Part shown: piece by piece, positions 34,105-42,220 of the stretch
How positions within the stretch are numbered: the stretch's first letter is position 1
How the letters are laid out: each line of letters begins with the position of its first letter
NCBI RefSeq assembly: GCF_034262375.1
Contig: NZ_CP139558.1
Span: 4,774,001-4,838,000 of the forward strand
Source: Mucilaginibacter sabulilitoris
GTDB taxonomy: Bacteria; Bacteroidota; Bacteroidia; Sphingobacteriales; Sphingobacteriaceae
DNA: 64,000 bases
Direction of reading: 5' to 3'
Translations under genes and position numbers: made by a program
Notes under the pieces: model-generated
Told to the model about the DNA's origin: nothing
Databases searched by the model: none
The model's input: only the letters and a program-made list of their open reading frames with translations

Positions 34105-34572
34105 GTGGGTAAATCTGTATTAAAGGTGCAGCGATTGGAAGCTGGCGAGATAAAGAAGATATTAAATACAAATGATGCTTACACAGTAGGCGTAAGGTTA
34201 TATCTTGTGTATCTGGTAGCTTTAGGTCATTCAAGCAGGAAGTTGTCTGAACTTCATAATATCAGCTTCAAGCAGATTACGAATTGGGTACATCGATTTG
34301 AACAAGATGGCATCGAGGGGCTAAAGGACAAAAAAGGCCGGGGAAGGCGAAGCGCTATGTCAGATGGACAGCTGAACCGGATAAAGGAACTGGTTCTAAA
34401 AGAAAGCCCCGCCAATTATGGCTTCCTGTCAGAAAAATGGACAGGGCCGCTACTGGCACAGTGGATCAAAACGGAATACGGATTAGAGTATCAAAAAGCT
34501 CAGATATACAACCTTCTAGAAAAGATAGGGATCGCCTTTGAAAAAAAAGCTGGCTTAGTTATAAAAGTGTAA
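34105..34572 (+). CDS. Helix-turn-helix passenger gene of the ISL3 element (IS630-type N-terminal domain)
   Basis: 155 residues, starting with GTG at 34105, divergent from the transposase and inside the inverted repeats. YTVGVRLYLVYLVALGHSSRKLSELHNISFKQITNWVHRFEQDGIEGLKDKKGRGRRSAMSDGQLNRIKELV and the following winged helix (LAQWIKTEYGLEYQKAQIYNLLEKIGIAFEKK) resemble the DNA-binding part of IS630-type transposases, without a DDE domain. It may regulate or assist transposition; Bacteroidota ISL3 elements sometimes carry such a gene. Confidence 0.7.
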   Translation: MGKSVLKVQRLEAGEIKKILNTNDAYTVGVRLYLVYLVALGHSSRKLSELHNISFKQITNWVHRFEQDGIEGLKDKKGRGRRSAMSDGQLNRIKELVLKESPANYGFLSEKWTGPLLAQWIKTEYGLEYQKAQIYNLLEKIGIAFEKKAGLVIKV

Positions 34573-34587
34573 TTATTTAATATACTT

Positions 34588-35220
34588 TCACCAAAAGTGA
34601 CGAAGAACCACTATCTCCATAATATACAAATAAGCTTCCCATTTGCAGATAAAATCCTCCAATCGGGTAAAACGGTCTATGGAAATTTGCACCGTTCCCA
34701 TACATACATTACCGCTATCATAAATATTGAAGTAAGGTGCATGATAAAGAGGCGTGTTAGCATTCGGCTTTGTTTTTCCTTTCAGGGCATACACATTAAG
34801 ACTGTTTTTACTGGCTTTCCAAACCATTGCGGGAATATGTGCTTCACCTTTTGGAATTTGCAAACCATCTACAAAAAACAAATTGGTTGCCATCGGCGGC
34901 GTGTACCAAACCACATAACCCTCGGCCTGTGCATCAAGATATAATACATTGGCAGGTAGTAAACCCTTTGGCTTTAGATAATTGGTTTTCAGTTCCTCGG
35001 TAGCTTGAAACAACTTGCTCAAAGTCACCATTTCTGCTATGCTTAACGGGTGGGCGTTGATTGGCTGCCCCCGTTTACCAATGTCATAACTTTCTACATA
35101 AACCTCATTTTTATCGGTTTCGTAACCGTAGTTATCTTTTTGGATGGCTTGGTTCTGATATATTAGCAGTGCCTTTACTGGCGCAAACTGGTTGTTAAAT
35201 TGTTCACTTATGTTCGTCAT
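34588..35220 (-). CDS. PRTRC system protein B, truncated by the insertion sequence
   Basis: 210 residues as read. The sequence APVKALLIYQNQ...HPLSIAEMVTLSKLFQATEE...LPANVLYLDAQAEGYVVWYTPPMATNLFFVDGLQIPKGEAHIPAMVWKAS...LYHAPYFNIYDSGNVCMGTVQI matches PRTRC protein B. The last residues (YIMEIVVLRHFW) are encoded by the inverted repeat, so about 30-50 C-terminal residues are lost. In complete cassettes a ThiF-like protein gene follows; here that part has been replaced by the IS and AbiE. Function of the PRTRC cassette is unknown. Confidence 0.82.
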   Translation of the reverse strand: MTNISEQFNNQFAPVKALLIYQNQAIQKDNYGYETDKNEVYVESYDIGKRGQPINAHPLSIAEMVTLSKLFQATEELKTNYLKPKGLLPANVLYLDAQAEGYVVWYTPPMATNLFFVDGLQIPKGEAHIPAMVWKASKNSLNVYALKGKTKPNANTPLYHAPYFNIYDSGNVCMGTVQISIDRFTRLEDFICKWEAYLYIMEIVVLRHFW

Positions 35221-35232
35221 GGTCTTTTTAAA

Positions 35233-36379
35233 TTAGTGGTCGTATTGATTTAGAAAAGTGCAGAGCCTGTCTAAGAGCGGAAAAAAACGGTTCTCAAAAC
35301 CAAAGCTTTCGGATGTGGTGAGGTCAACATTATCAAACAGCACCACATCAATAGGTTCATCGGTAATCCCCATTTCCTGAAAGCTGCAATCAATTATCGA
35401 CATGACTGTTTCAATTACAGAATCATTACCACTCCAATAAAAGCTGACATATTCATCGGCTTTTATCCGCTCATTTACATCAGGTTAATACAGGTCGGGG
35501 CGTATTGCATCGAACATATTGCGGGTTGGATATGCCTTATACAATTGCACAAACTCAATGGCCAGTATCGCCAGATCATTATCCCTAACTTCTGCATTGG
35601 CATAATTCAAAATAGTATCTTCCATTTGTTCGAGCCTTACCTTTTCATCCATTAACCTGCCTAACTTGATGCCTGAATTTTGGAGCATTGACAGTTCGTC
35701 CAATTGTTCCTCCTTATAGGCTGTTTCTTCTGCATCATCCTCATATATTTCCTCGTTAATCATATCTTCCACATAGCGGTACTGGTCGGCTAAAAAGGTG
35801 TTATAATCTGAATACATAGGTATTTGCACAACCTGATACAGGTAAGCAAAAATGGCGGTCACCACTTCGGAAACTGGTTGTTGTTGGGCATCCGACACCC
35901 AATTCCAAAGGGGTTTTATAGGAATATAATACAGCATACTACCCGTATCATACTGGTTTATGGTGGCTAAAACCGCCTGGTGCGTATCATCTTTCAGGAT
36001 GATGCAGTCCAGTTTTTTATTAATGGCTTTAACCCGTTCGTTCGTGATAGACCATGAATGATAGATATTTTGCGGGAAAGAAAGCCCGGTGACATCAGGT
36101 ATTTGCAGGTCATAGTATTTGCAAATATTTTCAAGAGAGCGGAAAAACTCCGTTTCCGCTTTCTCTATATTGCCGTCAAATAACCAAAAGGGTTTAAATG
36201 TATGGTTCAGAAAACCATCACCACCATTTCGGGGGGCGCGCTTCTTAACGGGTTGCGCTGTATTTCTCCCGCATCGGGCAGACGGTTTAATTTTTCGGCG
36301 TATTGGCCGAACTTTGCATATACTCTCCATAGGTCATTATCCTTATCAATTTTTACTTTGGTGATTACTTTATTTTTCA
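35233..36379 (-). pseudogene. PRTRC system protein F-like gene, broken by a frameshift and a stop codon
   Basis: The ATG at 36379 begins MKNKVITKVKIDKDNDLWRV, then YAKFGQYAEKLNRLPDAGEI; this frame closes shortly after a C-run (GGGGGG at 36231-36236 on the plus strand). In the adjacent frame the protein continues NGGDGFLNHTFKPFWLFDGNIEKAE... to IRPDLY and a TAA at 35485-35487. One extra C would join the frames. Beyond the TAA the same frame stays open for 83 codons (NERIKADEYVSFYWSGNDSVIE...FFPLLDRLCTFLNQYDH) to 35233, suggesting the stop is also secondary. Position between proteins B and C supports PRTRC F; the family call is moderate. Confidence 0.65.
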
Positions 36380-36382
36380 TGA

Positions 36383-36607
36383 TTAGCCTTTCGTTCCCAT
36401 CGTGGTTTCAAAATGGTACTGCATTTCATCGTCCTTAAATTCGGGGCCTCGTATTTTGGCGGTGGTGAGTATCGGGTAAATGTTGGCGTAATAATTCCGC
36501 ACATCCTCGGTAGTCATAATTTCATTGGGTCTTGCAGGGTCTGCCAAGCGCACTTCCTGACCATTATTTTTATGCAGGAACACCCTGCTGATTGTTGTAA
36601 CTTCCAT
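36383..36607 (-). CDS. PRTRC system protein C
   Basis: 74 residues: SRVFLHKNNGQEVRLADPARPNEIMTTEDVRNYYANIYPILTTAKIRGPEF, the typical short ubiquitin-like PRTRC protein C, ending MQYHFETTMGTKG with the C-terminal Gly-rich tail characteristic of the family. It lies 3 bp before the protein F gene and 10 bp after protein E on the same strand. The Ub-like fold and the ThiF protein of complete cassettes have suggested a conjugation-like reaction; this is unproven, and the ThiF gene is missing here. Confidence 0.85.
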   Translation of the reverse strand: MEVTTISRVFLHKNNGQEVRLADPARPNEIMTTEDVRNYYANIYPILTTAKIRGPEFKDDEMQYHFETTMGTKG

Positions 36608-36617
36608 GATAAATCTA

Positions 36618-37241
36618 TTAGGCTAAATCATTAATGAATGCTTCGTATTTGGCTTTATGCTTTAAGAGTTCAGCACTCTTTTCATTGATTTCCTCTGCCT
36701 TTTCGAGGTAGTCAGCACAGGTTTGCAATAGGCTTATCGCTTCGTCATACTTAAACACCTTGCTCAATTCTGCGACCTGCTCCAATACACCTACATAGCG
36801 TTTTTCCTTTTCAGCCAGTACCTTTTGTTCATTTTCCTGTTTGGAGAACAGGTTATTGGTTTCATCCTGTTCATCATCATCATCGGTGTCATTGGTAGTA
36901 GCAGATGAAGATTTACCTTTGTTAGCTTTGTTCTTTTTGTCCAGTTCAGCTTTAGAGTTTTCGGCAGCCTTTTTAAGGCTTTGCTGATAGGCATCCAAAT
37001 TGGCAAACAGCGCTGCGGTTTGCTTTACTGGTGCCGCTATGGCGTTAAAAAATCCCTCGCCCAATTCGATAGCATTGCCTTTCAATATCATCGGAGGAAT
37101 GACGTTGCCTGCGGTATCTGCCGTTGCGTTCGGCAGGAACACCGAAACGGTTAACACACCCTCGGTATTTTTTATAAAGTTTAAGTTTAAAGCCCCCTGA
37201 AATTCAAGGGCGCTGATATGTTCAAAAAAGTTCGTTTTCAT
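36618..37241 (-). CDS. PRTRC system protein E
   Basis: 207 residues. The N-terminal half (FFEHISALEFQGALNLNFIKNTEGVLTVSVFLPNATAD...IPPMILKGNAIELGEGFFNAIAAPVKQTAALFANLDAYQQSLKKA) matches PRTRC protein E. The centre is a charged low-complexity linker (DKKNKANKGKSSSATTNDTDDDDEQDE) and the end a coiled helix pair. It heads the PRTRC gene series, downstream of SSB and two small hypothetical genes. Confidence 0.85.
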   Translation of the reverse strand: MKTNFFEHISALEFQGALNLNFIKNTEGVLTVSVFLPNATADTAGNVIPPMILKGNAIELGEGFFNAIAAPVKQTAALFANLDAYQQSLKKAAENSKAELDKKNKANKGKSSSATTNDTDDDDEQDETNNLFSKQENEQKVLAEKEKRYVGVLEQVAELSKVFKYDEAISLLQTCADYLEKAEEINEKSAELLKHKAKYEAFINDLA

Positions 37242-37467
37242 GGTATCTCGGTTTTTTGTCTTTTAAAATTTTTGTTCCTTTTCCTTTTTGGTAGTAATCT
37301 TTATACCCGTTGCTTTCGATGACAGCCCTAAGCATAATTTCGGCGTGCCTGATGGCAAAAGCATCTTCCGCACTTACAAATAACAGGTTGGTGTCTTTGA
37401 AAAAGCGCAGGGCGTTTGCGATAACTTTAATGGCTTTTCGTTCGGTTCTATTGGCTAAATGGCTCAT
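37222..37467 (-). CDS. Small conserved protein of the PRTRC/ICE region
   Basis: 81 residues: MSHLANRTERKAIKVIANALRFFKDTNLLFVSAEDAFAIRHAEIMLRAVIESNGYKDYYQKGKGTKI. Helical and basic, no signal peptide. Its end overlaps the start of PRTRC E by 20 bp, which indicates translational coupling. Family not recognised. Confidence 0.6.
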   Translation of the reverse strand: MSHLANRTERKAIKVIANALRFFKDTNLLFVSAEDAFAIRHAEIMLRAVIESNGYKDYYQKGKGTKILKDKKPRYHENELF

Positions 37468-37471
37468 GTGC

Positions 37472-37837
37472 TTAATATTCTAAATTGATACATTGCTCTT
37501 TAGTAGCATTTAACAGGCTTTCGATGTAGGCTATAAATTCGCCCTGTTTGATTATCCTTTGGAATGTGATGCTTTCAAAAGCGTAATCATTCTTGATGGT
37601 CAGCCATTCATCACCGCCATCAATCTGATTGATAAAGCATAGGTTTTTGAAATAGTAACCTTGTCCAAGACACCAGTTGCCATATTGAAAAATCAGTTCC
37701 TGTTGTTGTAAGGTGTTTACCCTGACAAGCATGTGTTTGCTGAAAGGCGGGTCATTTGCTTCGGCAATCCAAGGGTTATCCAAGCCGATGGCTTCCCATA
37801 TTTCTATCAAATCATTGGCATCAAAATCATTTTCCAT
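37472..37837 (-). CDS. Hypothetical protein of the PRTRC/ICE region
   Basis: 121 residues, acidic, soluble: MENDFDANDLIEIWEAIGLDNPWIAEANDPPFSKHMLVRVNTLQQQELIFQYGNWCLGQGYYFKNLCFINQIDGGDEWLTIKND. It starts 80 bp after SSB and is followed 4 bp later by the 81-residue gene. No family recognised. Confidence 0.6.
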   Translation of the reverse strand: MENDFDANDLIEIWEAIGLDNPWIAEANDPPFSKHMLVRVNTLQQQELIFQYGNWCLGQGYYFKNLCFINQIDGGDEWLTIKNDYAFESITFQRIIKQGEFIAYIESLLNATKEQCINLEY

Positions 37838-37917
37838 GATGTGCGTATTTTATTCTTGAAATGTTTTATTAGATTTTTGAAACAGCACCCCGATTACAGG
37901 GTGCTGTATAGTGGTTT

Positions 37918-38316
37918 TTAGAATGGCAAATCGTCGTCGTCACCGCCACCCGCTGCCACGGCTTTTTTCTCCGCTTTTTTCTCTTTGGACGTATCGTTCG
38001 GTTTTACACCGTTTGAGCCGAAAAGCTTCACGGTATCAACAGCGCAACCCAAGTCGGCCTGTACTTTGCCCTCACGGTTTTTCCATGTTTGGGCTTCCAC
38101 CCATCCTGAAATTTCAACGATTGCGCCTTTGGTCAAGTAAACAGCCAAACCGGGGTTTACCCAGTAAGAGCAGTTAACGTAAGCGGTCTTTTCCTTTTTT
38201 TCACCCGCTTTGGTTTTGTAACGTTGGTTCAGGGCTACGGTGAAATTGGTTACTTGTTTGTCGCCTTTAATGGTTCTTACTTCGGCGTTTGCGGTAATTC
38301 TTCCTGTGAATAACAT
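37918..38316 (-). CDS. ssb: Single-stranded DNA-binding protein (mobile-element SSB)
   Basis: 132 residues. The OB fold starts FTGRITANAEVRTIKGDKQVTNFTVALNQRYKTKAGEKKEKTAYVNCSYW and continues YLTKGAIVEISGWVEAQTWKNREGKVQADLGCAVDTVKLFG. The acidic tip DDDDLPF is the protein-interaction tail of bacterial SSB. Its place at the head of the PRTRC genes is typical of plasmid- or ICE-borne SSB copies rather than the housekeeping gene. Confidence 0.93.
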   Translation of the reverse strand: MLFTGRITANAEVRTIKGDKQVTNFTVALNQRYKTKAGEKKEKTAYVNCSYWVNPGLAVYLTKGAIVEISGWVEAQTWKNREGKVQADLGCAVDTVKLFGSNGVKPNDTSKEKKAEKKAVAAGGGDDDDLPF

Positions 38317-38684
38317 AACTTTTGTTTTTTTAAATGAATAAATCTGTTTCGCTTTCCTTATCTCGCTTTGCTTTTCTTGATTATTTTTTAAAAGAAAAAG
38401 GGAAAAAAGAAAGCCATAGGAAGAGCCGGCTCATAGCCAAAAGGAAACGGAATAAGTCCCGGAGGGTGGGTTGGTGAGGTACGAGGCAAGCCATTATGCC
38501 GTAGTCTTTTGGCGTACTCCAAAAAAAGAATACGGCAAGACCTTAGCTGCGCTTTTTACCCGTTTCGAATAAAAAATATTAATAAATAATCCCCAATAAT
38601 TTTGAAGGGCACCAAAGTACAAGTGAGTATTAGTTAACTTTAGACTCTCAAATCGACCATTATTGACTTTCATCCTAATTGCAA
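38317..38684. other. Intergenic region, 368 bp, upstream of SSB and the HEPN gene
   Basis: Divergent promoters for SSB (leftward) and the ApeA-like gene (rightward). The middle (about 38400-38570) is unusually purine-rich and then GC-rich, with palindromic bits around GTACGAGGCAAGCC and CGCC-like stretches. It resembles non-coding regions flanking mobilisation genes of Bacteroidota ICEs, but I see no clear nick site. A 47-codon plus-strand frame from 38334 is basic and low-complexity and I do not call it a gene. Confidence 0.35.
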
Positions 38685-40184
38685 ATGGCTAAAAACAATG
38701 ATCATATCCGAAAATGTAATGGACAATGGTCTGTTCCTGACGGAACAGCTGTACCCGGACAACTTACCATAGAGTATGAGAAGGGGGCAATTTTATTGGA
38801 GATTTATAGCACAATCGATATAGAGGGTAATAACGCGGAACTGCTATTCAATTCCATTAATGCCGTACGTAATTATTATGTGGACGTGATATGGGGATTT
38901 GCGGGGGAATTGGGAGATGTTACCTTGTTTCAATGTAGCTGGCATAGCAGTGAAGGGGTTGGTGCAGGCCTAATTATAAATAGATATCGGGCCGAATTTT
39001 TAATTAGGGATATTCACCTTAGAAAAGACTTTAGAGTTAAAGCAGCAAAGTTTAACTATCCGTATTTGGGCGGCTTTTTCTTTGGTTTTAATAATCTAAA
39101 TCTTCTGCATGAAATTAAGGATCTTACTATACTTGGAGATTATTATAATAAAGAAATGGTTGTCACAGACAATCTTAAGTTGAACTATGGTTCAGATATT
39201 AAAGAGTTTTTTGAAGATCTTGGTAGTAAAAAAAGGGTTCAGGTAATTGACGAGGTTATTTTTAAATATAACGAATCCGTACAAATAAAGGATTTGATGA
39301 TAGACGCATTAAATTTTCGGCATTTATTGGAGTTTTCCTATGGTAGCCGATTACCAATTCAAGTTAAGGAAATAGAATTTGCGGATTTGTCAGATGAGCA
39401 AAAACTAAGAAAGAGATTACATAGTGAAGGAGAAAATCAATGTTATCATATCACTAATTTTAACCTAAATTATGCTGAGATTGTCCAAATGGGTTCTCTA
39501 AACCAAAACGAAATGTTATTTAGCCGGTGGACTCTTAGCCTTGAGGAGCTGACTGCGGTAATACAGCGTTGGTTCAAATTGTCTAATCTTAAGAATGTGG
39601 TTGATTATTACCTGGAGAGCGTTAATGAACGGACGGGCATGAAATCTCCGCAAACACATGTAAAGATCAACAACCTTTTTTTGAATTTGATTCAGGGACT
39701 TGAAGATTTCTATCGTGAAATGCTGGAACCTCAAGCAATCAAAAAAGACCGAGAGTTATTTGATATGAAGAAAGCTACAATTTTAAAAGATATCCAGGAT
39801 GCATCTTTAAAACAATGGTTGAATAACACCTTTAAATTTACAAGATATTTATCGCTGGAAGATAAACTTCAGGGCCTTGTTGATCATTGCCGGCCAGCAT
39901 TGGAAACAGTATTCAAACCTTTAGATTGGACAAATTTCCCAACCGCATCAAAAGATTTAAGGCATACTTTATCCCATGGCATGAACAAAAGCCAGCATCT
40001 GAGCGCCGACCTTTACCTAAATTATTACATGGCTAAATTACTGCTAACTAATTGTTTGTTACAGGCACTTAAAATAAGTCCAATTTTTTACCGCGCTACT
40101 CTGCAAACCAATTATCTGCATAACGAACTATTTGGTCAAATCATTACGAGACAAAAAGCAGCAGCGAAAAGAATTAATGAATAA
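38685..40184 (+). CDS. ApeA-like anti-phage protein with HEPN domain
   Basis: About 499 residues from the ATG at 38685. The N-terminal 250 residues are a beta-rich domain (GQWSVPDGTAVPGQLTIEYEKGAILLEIY...NNAELLFNSINAVRNYYVDVIWGFAGELGDVTLFQCSW) like the ApeA N-domain. The C-terminal all-helical part has the HEPN ribonuclease motif RHTLSH at 428-433 (R-x4-H) within SKDLRHTLSHGMNKSQHLSADLY. ApeA proteins are single-gene abortive-infection systems that cleave RNA on phage infection. It is adjacent to PIN and other defence-like genes. Confidence 0.78.
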   Translation: MAKNNDHIRKCNGQWSVPDGTAVPGQLTIEYEKGAILLEIYSTIDIEGNNAELLFNSINAVRNYYVDVIWGFAGELGDVTLFQCSWHSSEGVGAGLIINRYRAEFLIRDIHLRKDFRVKAAKFNYPYLGGFFFGFNNLNLLHEIKDLTILGDYYNKEMVVTDNLKLNYGSDIKEFFEDLGSKKRVQVIDEVIFKYNESVQIKDLMIDALNFRHLLEFSYGSRLPIQVKEIEFADLSDEQKLRKRLHSEGENQCYHITNFNLNYAEIVQMGSLNQNEMLFSRWTLSLEELTAVIQRWFKLSNLKNVVDYYLESVNERTGMKSPQTHVKINNLFLNLIQGLEDFYREMLEPQAIKKDRELFDMKKATILKDIQDASLKQWLNNTFKFTRYLSLEDKLQGLVDHCRPALETVFKPLDWTNFPTASKDLRHTLSHGMNKSQHLSADLYLNYYMAKLLLTNCLLQALKISPIFYRATLQTNYLHNELFGQIITRQKAAAKRINE

Positions 40185-40233
40185 ATTAATAGCACAGAAA
40201 AACAAAACTGCCAAAGTGATTGGGCAATGATTA

Positions 40234-41260
40234 TTATGTATCAAGGTTATCCCATTCATCACCGATAACCCAACGCAACGCCGATAGCTTACCATTGATC
40301 ATTCCCCATTCAAAATCATCAAAGCTCAAATTTTCAGCTCCATAGGTTTCTTCAACTTTCTTTGCTGAAGCAAGCGCGCCTTCCCATATGTCTTTAATAA
40401 TGGTGTGTTGAGATTTCTTAATATTGAATTGCTCTCTGTCAATCAGTTTTATTTTACCTTTTTTGATTGAAGCTTCCCTGACCTTATGCCTGTTGTACCA
40501 AATCTTTTGCTCCAGGTCGTGCTCAGCTTCCAAAATTTCTGAAAAATTCCTGTATTCGAAATCCCAATCGTTTTCATATTCAACCTCATCAACCAAGTCA
40601 GGATTAATAGTATTCAGCGCTTCGGGGAGACTTATAAAATATTGCGATTTTGCTGTGTCGAACATGCTTGCTAAATCTTCATGAGGATGTTTTTGATTCC
40701 CATTTTTTAAACTAAAATCATTTACATTTATGGGTAATAAACATTAAACCAAACTCCTGCGCTAAATTTTGAATTTTATACTCATTGTAACATTCGATAA
40801 TGAGAGCATCACCAATGCTGTTTTTAGAAAGATGAAATGGCGCTATTTTATCAATCGCCCTTTGTGTGGCACGAAGCTTTATTTCATCAGAAACAGAAAT
40901 TATTTCTGCATTCTTCGTTACTTCTTCCATCCTAACAATCGTATTAAAAGCGTTATCACTCATGGTAGGTATCTTTTTATCAATGTCGTTGAGCTGGGCT
41001 AAAATGCTTCCTTTGGATTCCTGATCACCATGTTCAGCAACCATCTCTTTAACTTTTTTAAATTGACTTGATAAGCTTTTACCCGCATCGGCAACGACTC
41101 TTTCTTTATTGCGATCAAATTCAGCGTAAAATATTTCCGGTAGAATAAGACTCACTTCTCCCTGTTCAATAAAGTTTGCAAGTAAATTCAGTGTACTTTC
41201 ACCTTTGGAAGTCTTGGCAATATCCAGCCAGACGCAGGTGTCTATTAATAATTTGACCAT
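40234..41260 (-). pseudogene. PIN-domain protein (DUF4935-like), split by a one-base frameshift
   Basis: The first part (41260-40718) is a PIN domain: KLLIDTCVWLDIAK with Asp7, a Glu near 47 (FYAEFDR), Asp151 in KNSIGDALIIECY and FITH at 174-177. It then hits a premature stop (KCK). In the adjacent frame the expected continuation appears, NVNDFSLKNGNQKHPHEDLA, running into MFDTAKSQYFISLPEALNTINPD and on to 40234. Removing one T from TTT at 40727-40729 joins both into one protein of about 340 residues. PIN proteins cleave RNA. The second half alone would be an orphan peptide, so I treat both as one broken gene. Confidence 0.75.
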
Positions 41261-41378
41261 AAGATTTAGATTGGTTTAAATATAAAATTACAATGCTCAT
41301 TGAATATATAGCAACCCTCAACGTTAAAATCTGCTAATGGGCCATTTGTGAATATAGAGAAATCATGATTTACGACAC

Positions 41379-42215
41379 TTAAGGCTGATTGATCCAATTT
41401 TCCTTATCCGCTTCAATTCTCACCAGTTCAGTTTCGAGATCCTTTAAATTGGCGGCTTCGAATTGCATTTTCACAAATCCGCCGTCATCTAATTTACCTT
41501 CAAATGATTCAGCTCGATAATTGATTATTAAATCAGCTTTACCAGTACGATGGATAAGTATTTTTTTGTGTAATTTATGTGATACATGATCGTAACTGTG
41601 AATTGCGGAGTAACACTTCACTTTGAGATGATCAAAATAAGGAATAGTTACTGTTACTAAGCCAGTCATGGTATTATACTGAACACTTACGCCGCCTTTA
41701 TGGAGCGCAAATCCTGATGGTTTTTTTACGGTGTATTTTGCATTAGTTGGATAAAGGGTATGTATAATTTTTGTCCCCTTATACAAAACAAGTTTAAAGC
41801 GACGATTTTCAGCGCTTATTATTTCGGGCATGCCATCGTAGACATCGAATAAATCAGGTTCATTGTTGGATGAGGCTTTATAAAATTCAGCTTTATAAAG
41901 TGCATCAGCCAGTTCAACGTAGGAGAATACAGGTATGGAAGTTGGACCAAATTTGCTGGGATAATCGAGTTTAACCAGATCAGGATCATCATTTCTCCAA
42001 TAAGTTCGGCCACTATATAATTCATGCCTGAGGCGAATATGCTCAAAACCGGTATCTTCATTTCCACCGATCAATATCAATCCATTTGCCGGGCTTAAAT
42101 TCATAATAGCGGTCAATGTTCCACCAATGGCGAAATAATTTTCCTTTCTCAGTTCCTGCATGGATTGAGCTCGCACTTCGATGTTTGCTATCTCTTCTTG
42201 TGTTAGTAAACGCAT
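41379..42215 (-). CDS. Unrecognised protein with a GFEHIRLRH motif, partner of the Ntn-hydrolase-like gene
   Basis: 278 residues. Near the N-terminus, NGLILIGGNEDTGFEHIRLRHELYSGRTYW (45-74) has a G-F-x-H-I-x-x-R-H cluster like that of barnase/EndoU/colicin-type (BECR) toxin nucleases; this resemblance is my inference. The second half is beta-rich (FKLVLYKGTKIIHTLYPTNAKYTVKKPSGFALHKGGVSVQYNTMTGLVTVTIPYFD...KKILIHRTGKADLIINYRAES). No signal peptide or membrane segment. It begins 5 bp after the stop of the Ntn-hydrolase-like gene, so they are cotranscribed and probably act together. Confidence 0.6.
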   Translation of the reverse strand: MRLLTQEEIANIEVRAQSMQELRKENYFAIGGTLTAIMNLSPANGLILIGGNEDTGFEHIRLRHELYSGRTYWRNDDPDLVKLDYPSKFGPTSIPVFSYVELADALYKAEFYKASSNNEPDLFDVYDGMPEIISAENRRFKLVLYKGTKIIHTLYPTNAKYTVKKPSGFALHKGGVSVQYNTMTGLVTVTIPYFDHLKVKCYSAIHSYDHVSHKLHKKILIHRTGKADLIINYRAESFEGKLDDGGFVKMQFEAANLKDLETELVRIEADKENWINQP

Positions 42216-42220
42216 GGCAA

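Larger units (their letters stand above)
32383..34612. mobile_element. ISL3-family insertion sequence, about 2.23 kb, with 26-bp terminal inverted repeats
   Basis: AGTGGTTCTTCGTCAC at 32383 onward is repeated inverted ending at 34612; 25 of 26 terminal bases match (32383-32408 and 34587-34612). Between them lie the ISL3-type transposase (leftward) and a divergent helix-turn-helix gene. No 8-bp target duplication is visible in the flanks (left ...CCGATTTAA, right ATCTCCAT...), so one flank was probably deleted after insertion. The right end cuts into the PRTRC protein B gene and supplies its stop. Confidence 0.85.

Noticed and set aside
38334..38477. 47-codon plus-strand frame between SSB and the HEPN gene
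   Set aside because: Low-complexity basic sequence with no recognisable motif, in a region that looks like non-coding ICE DNA.
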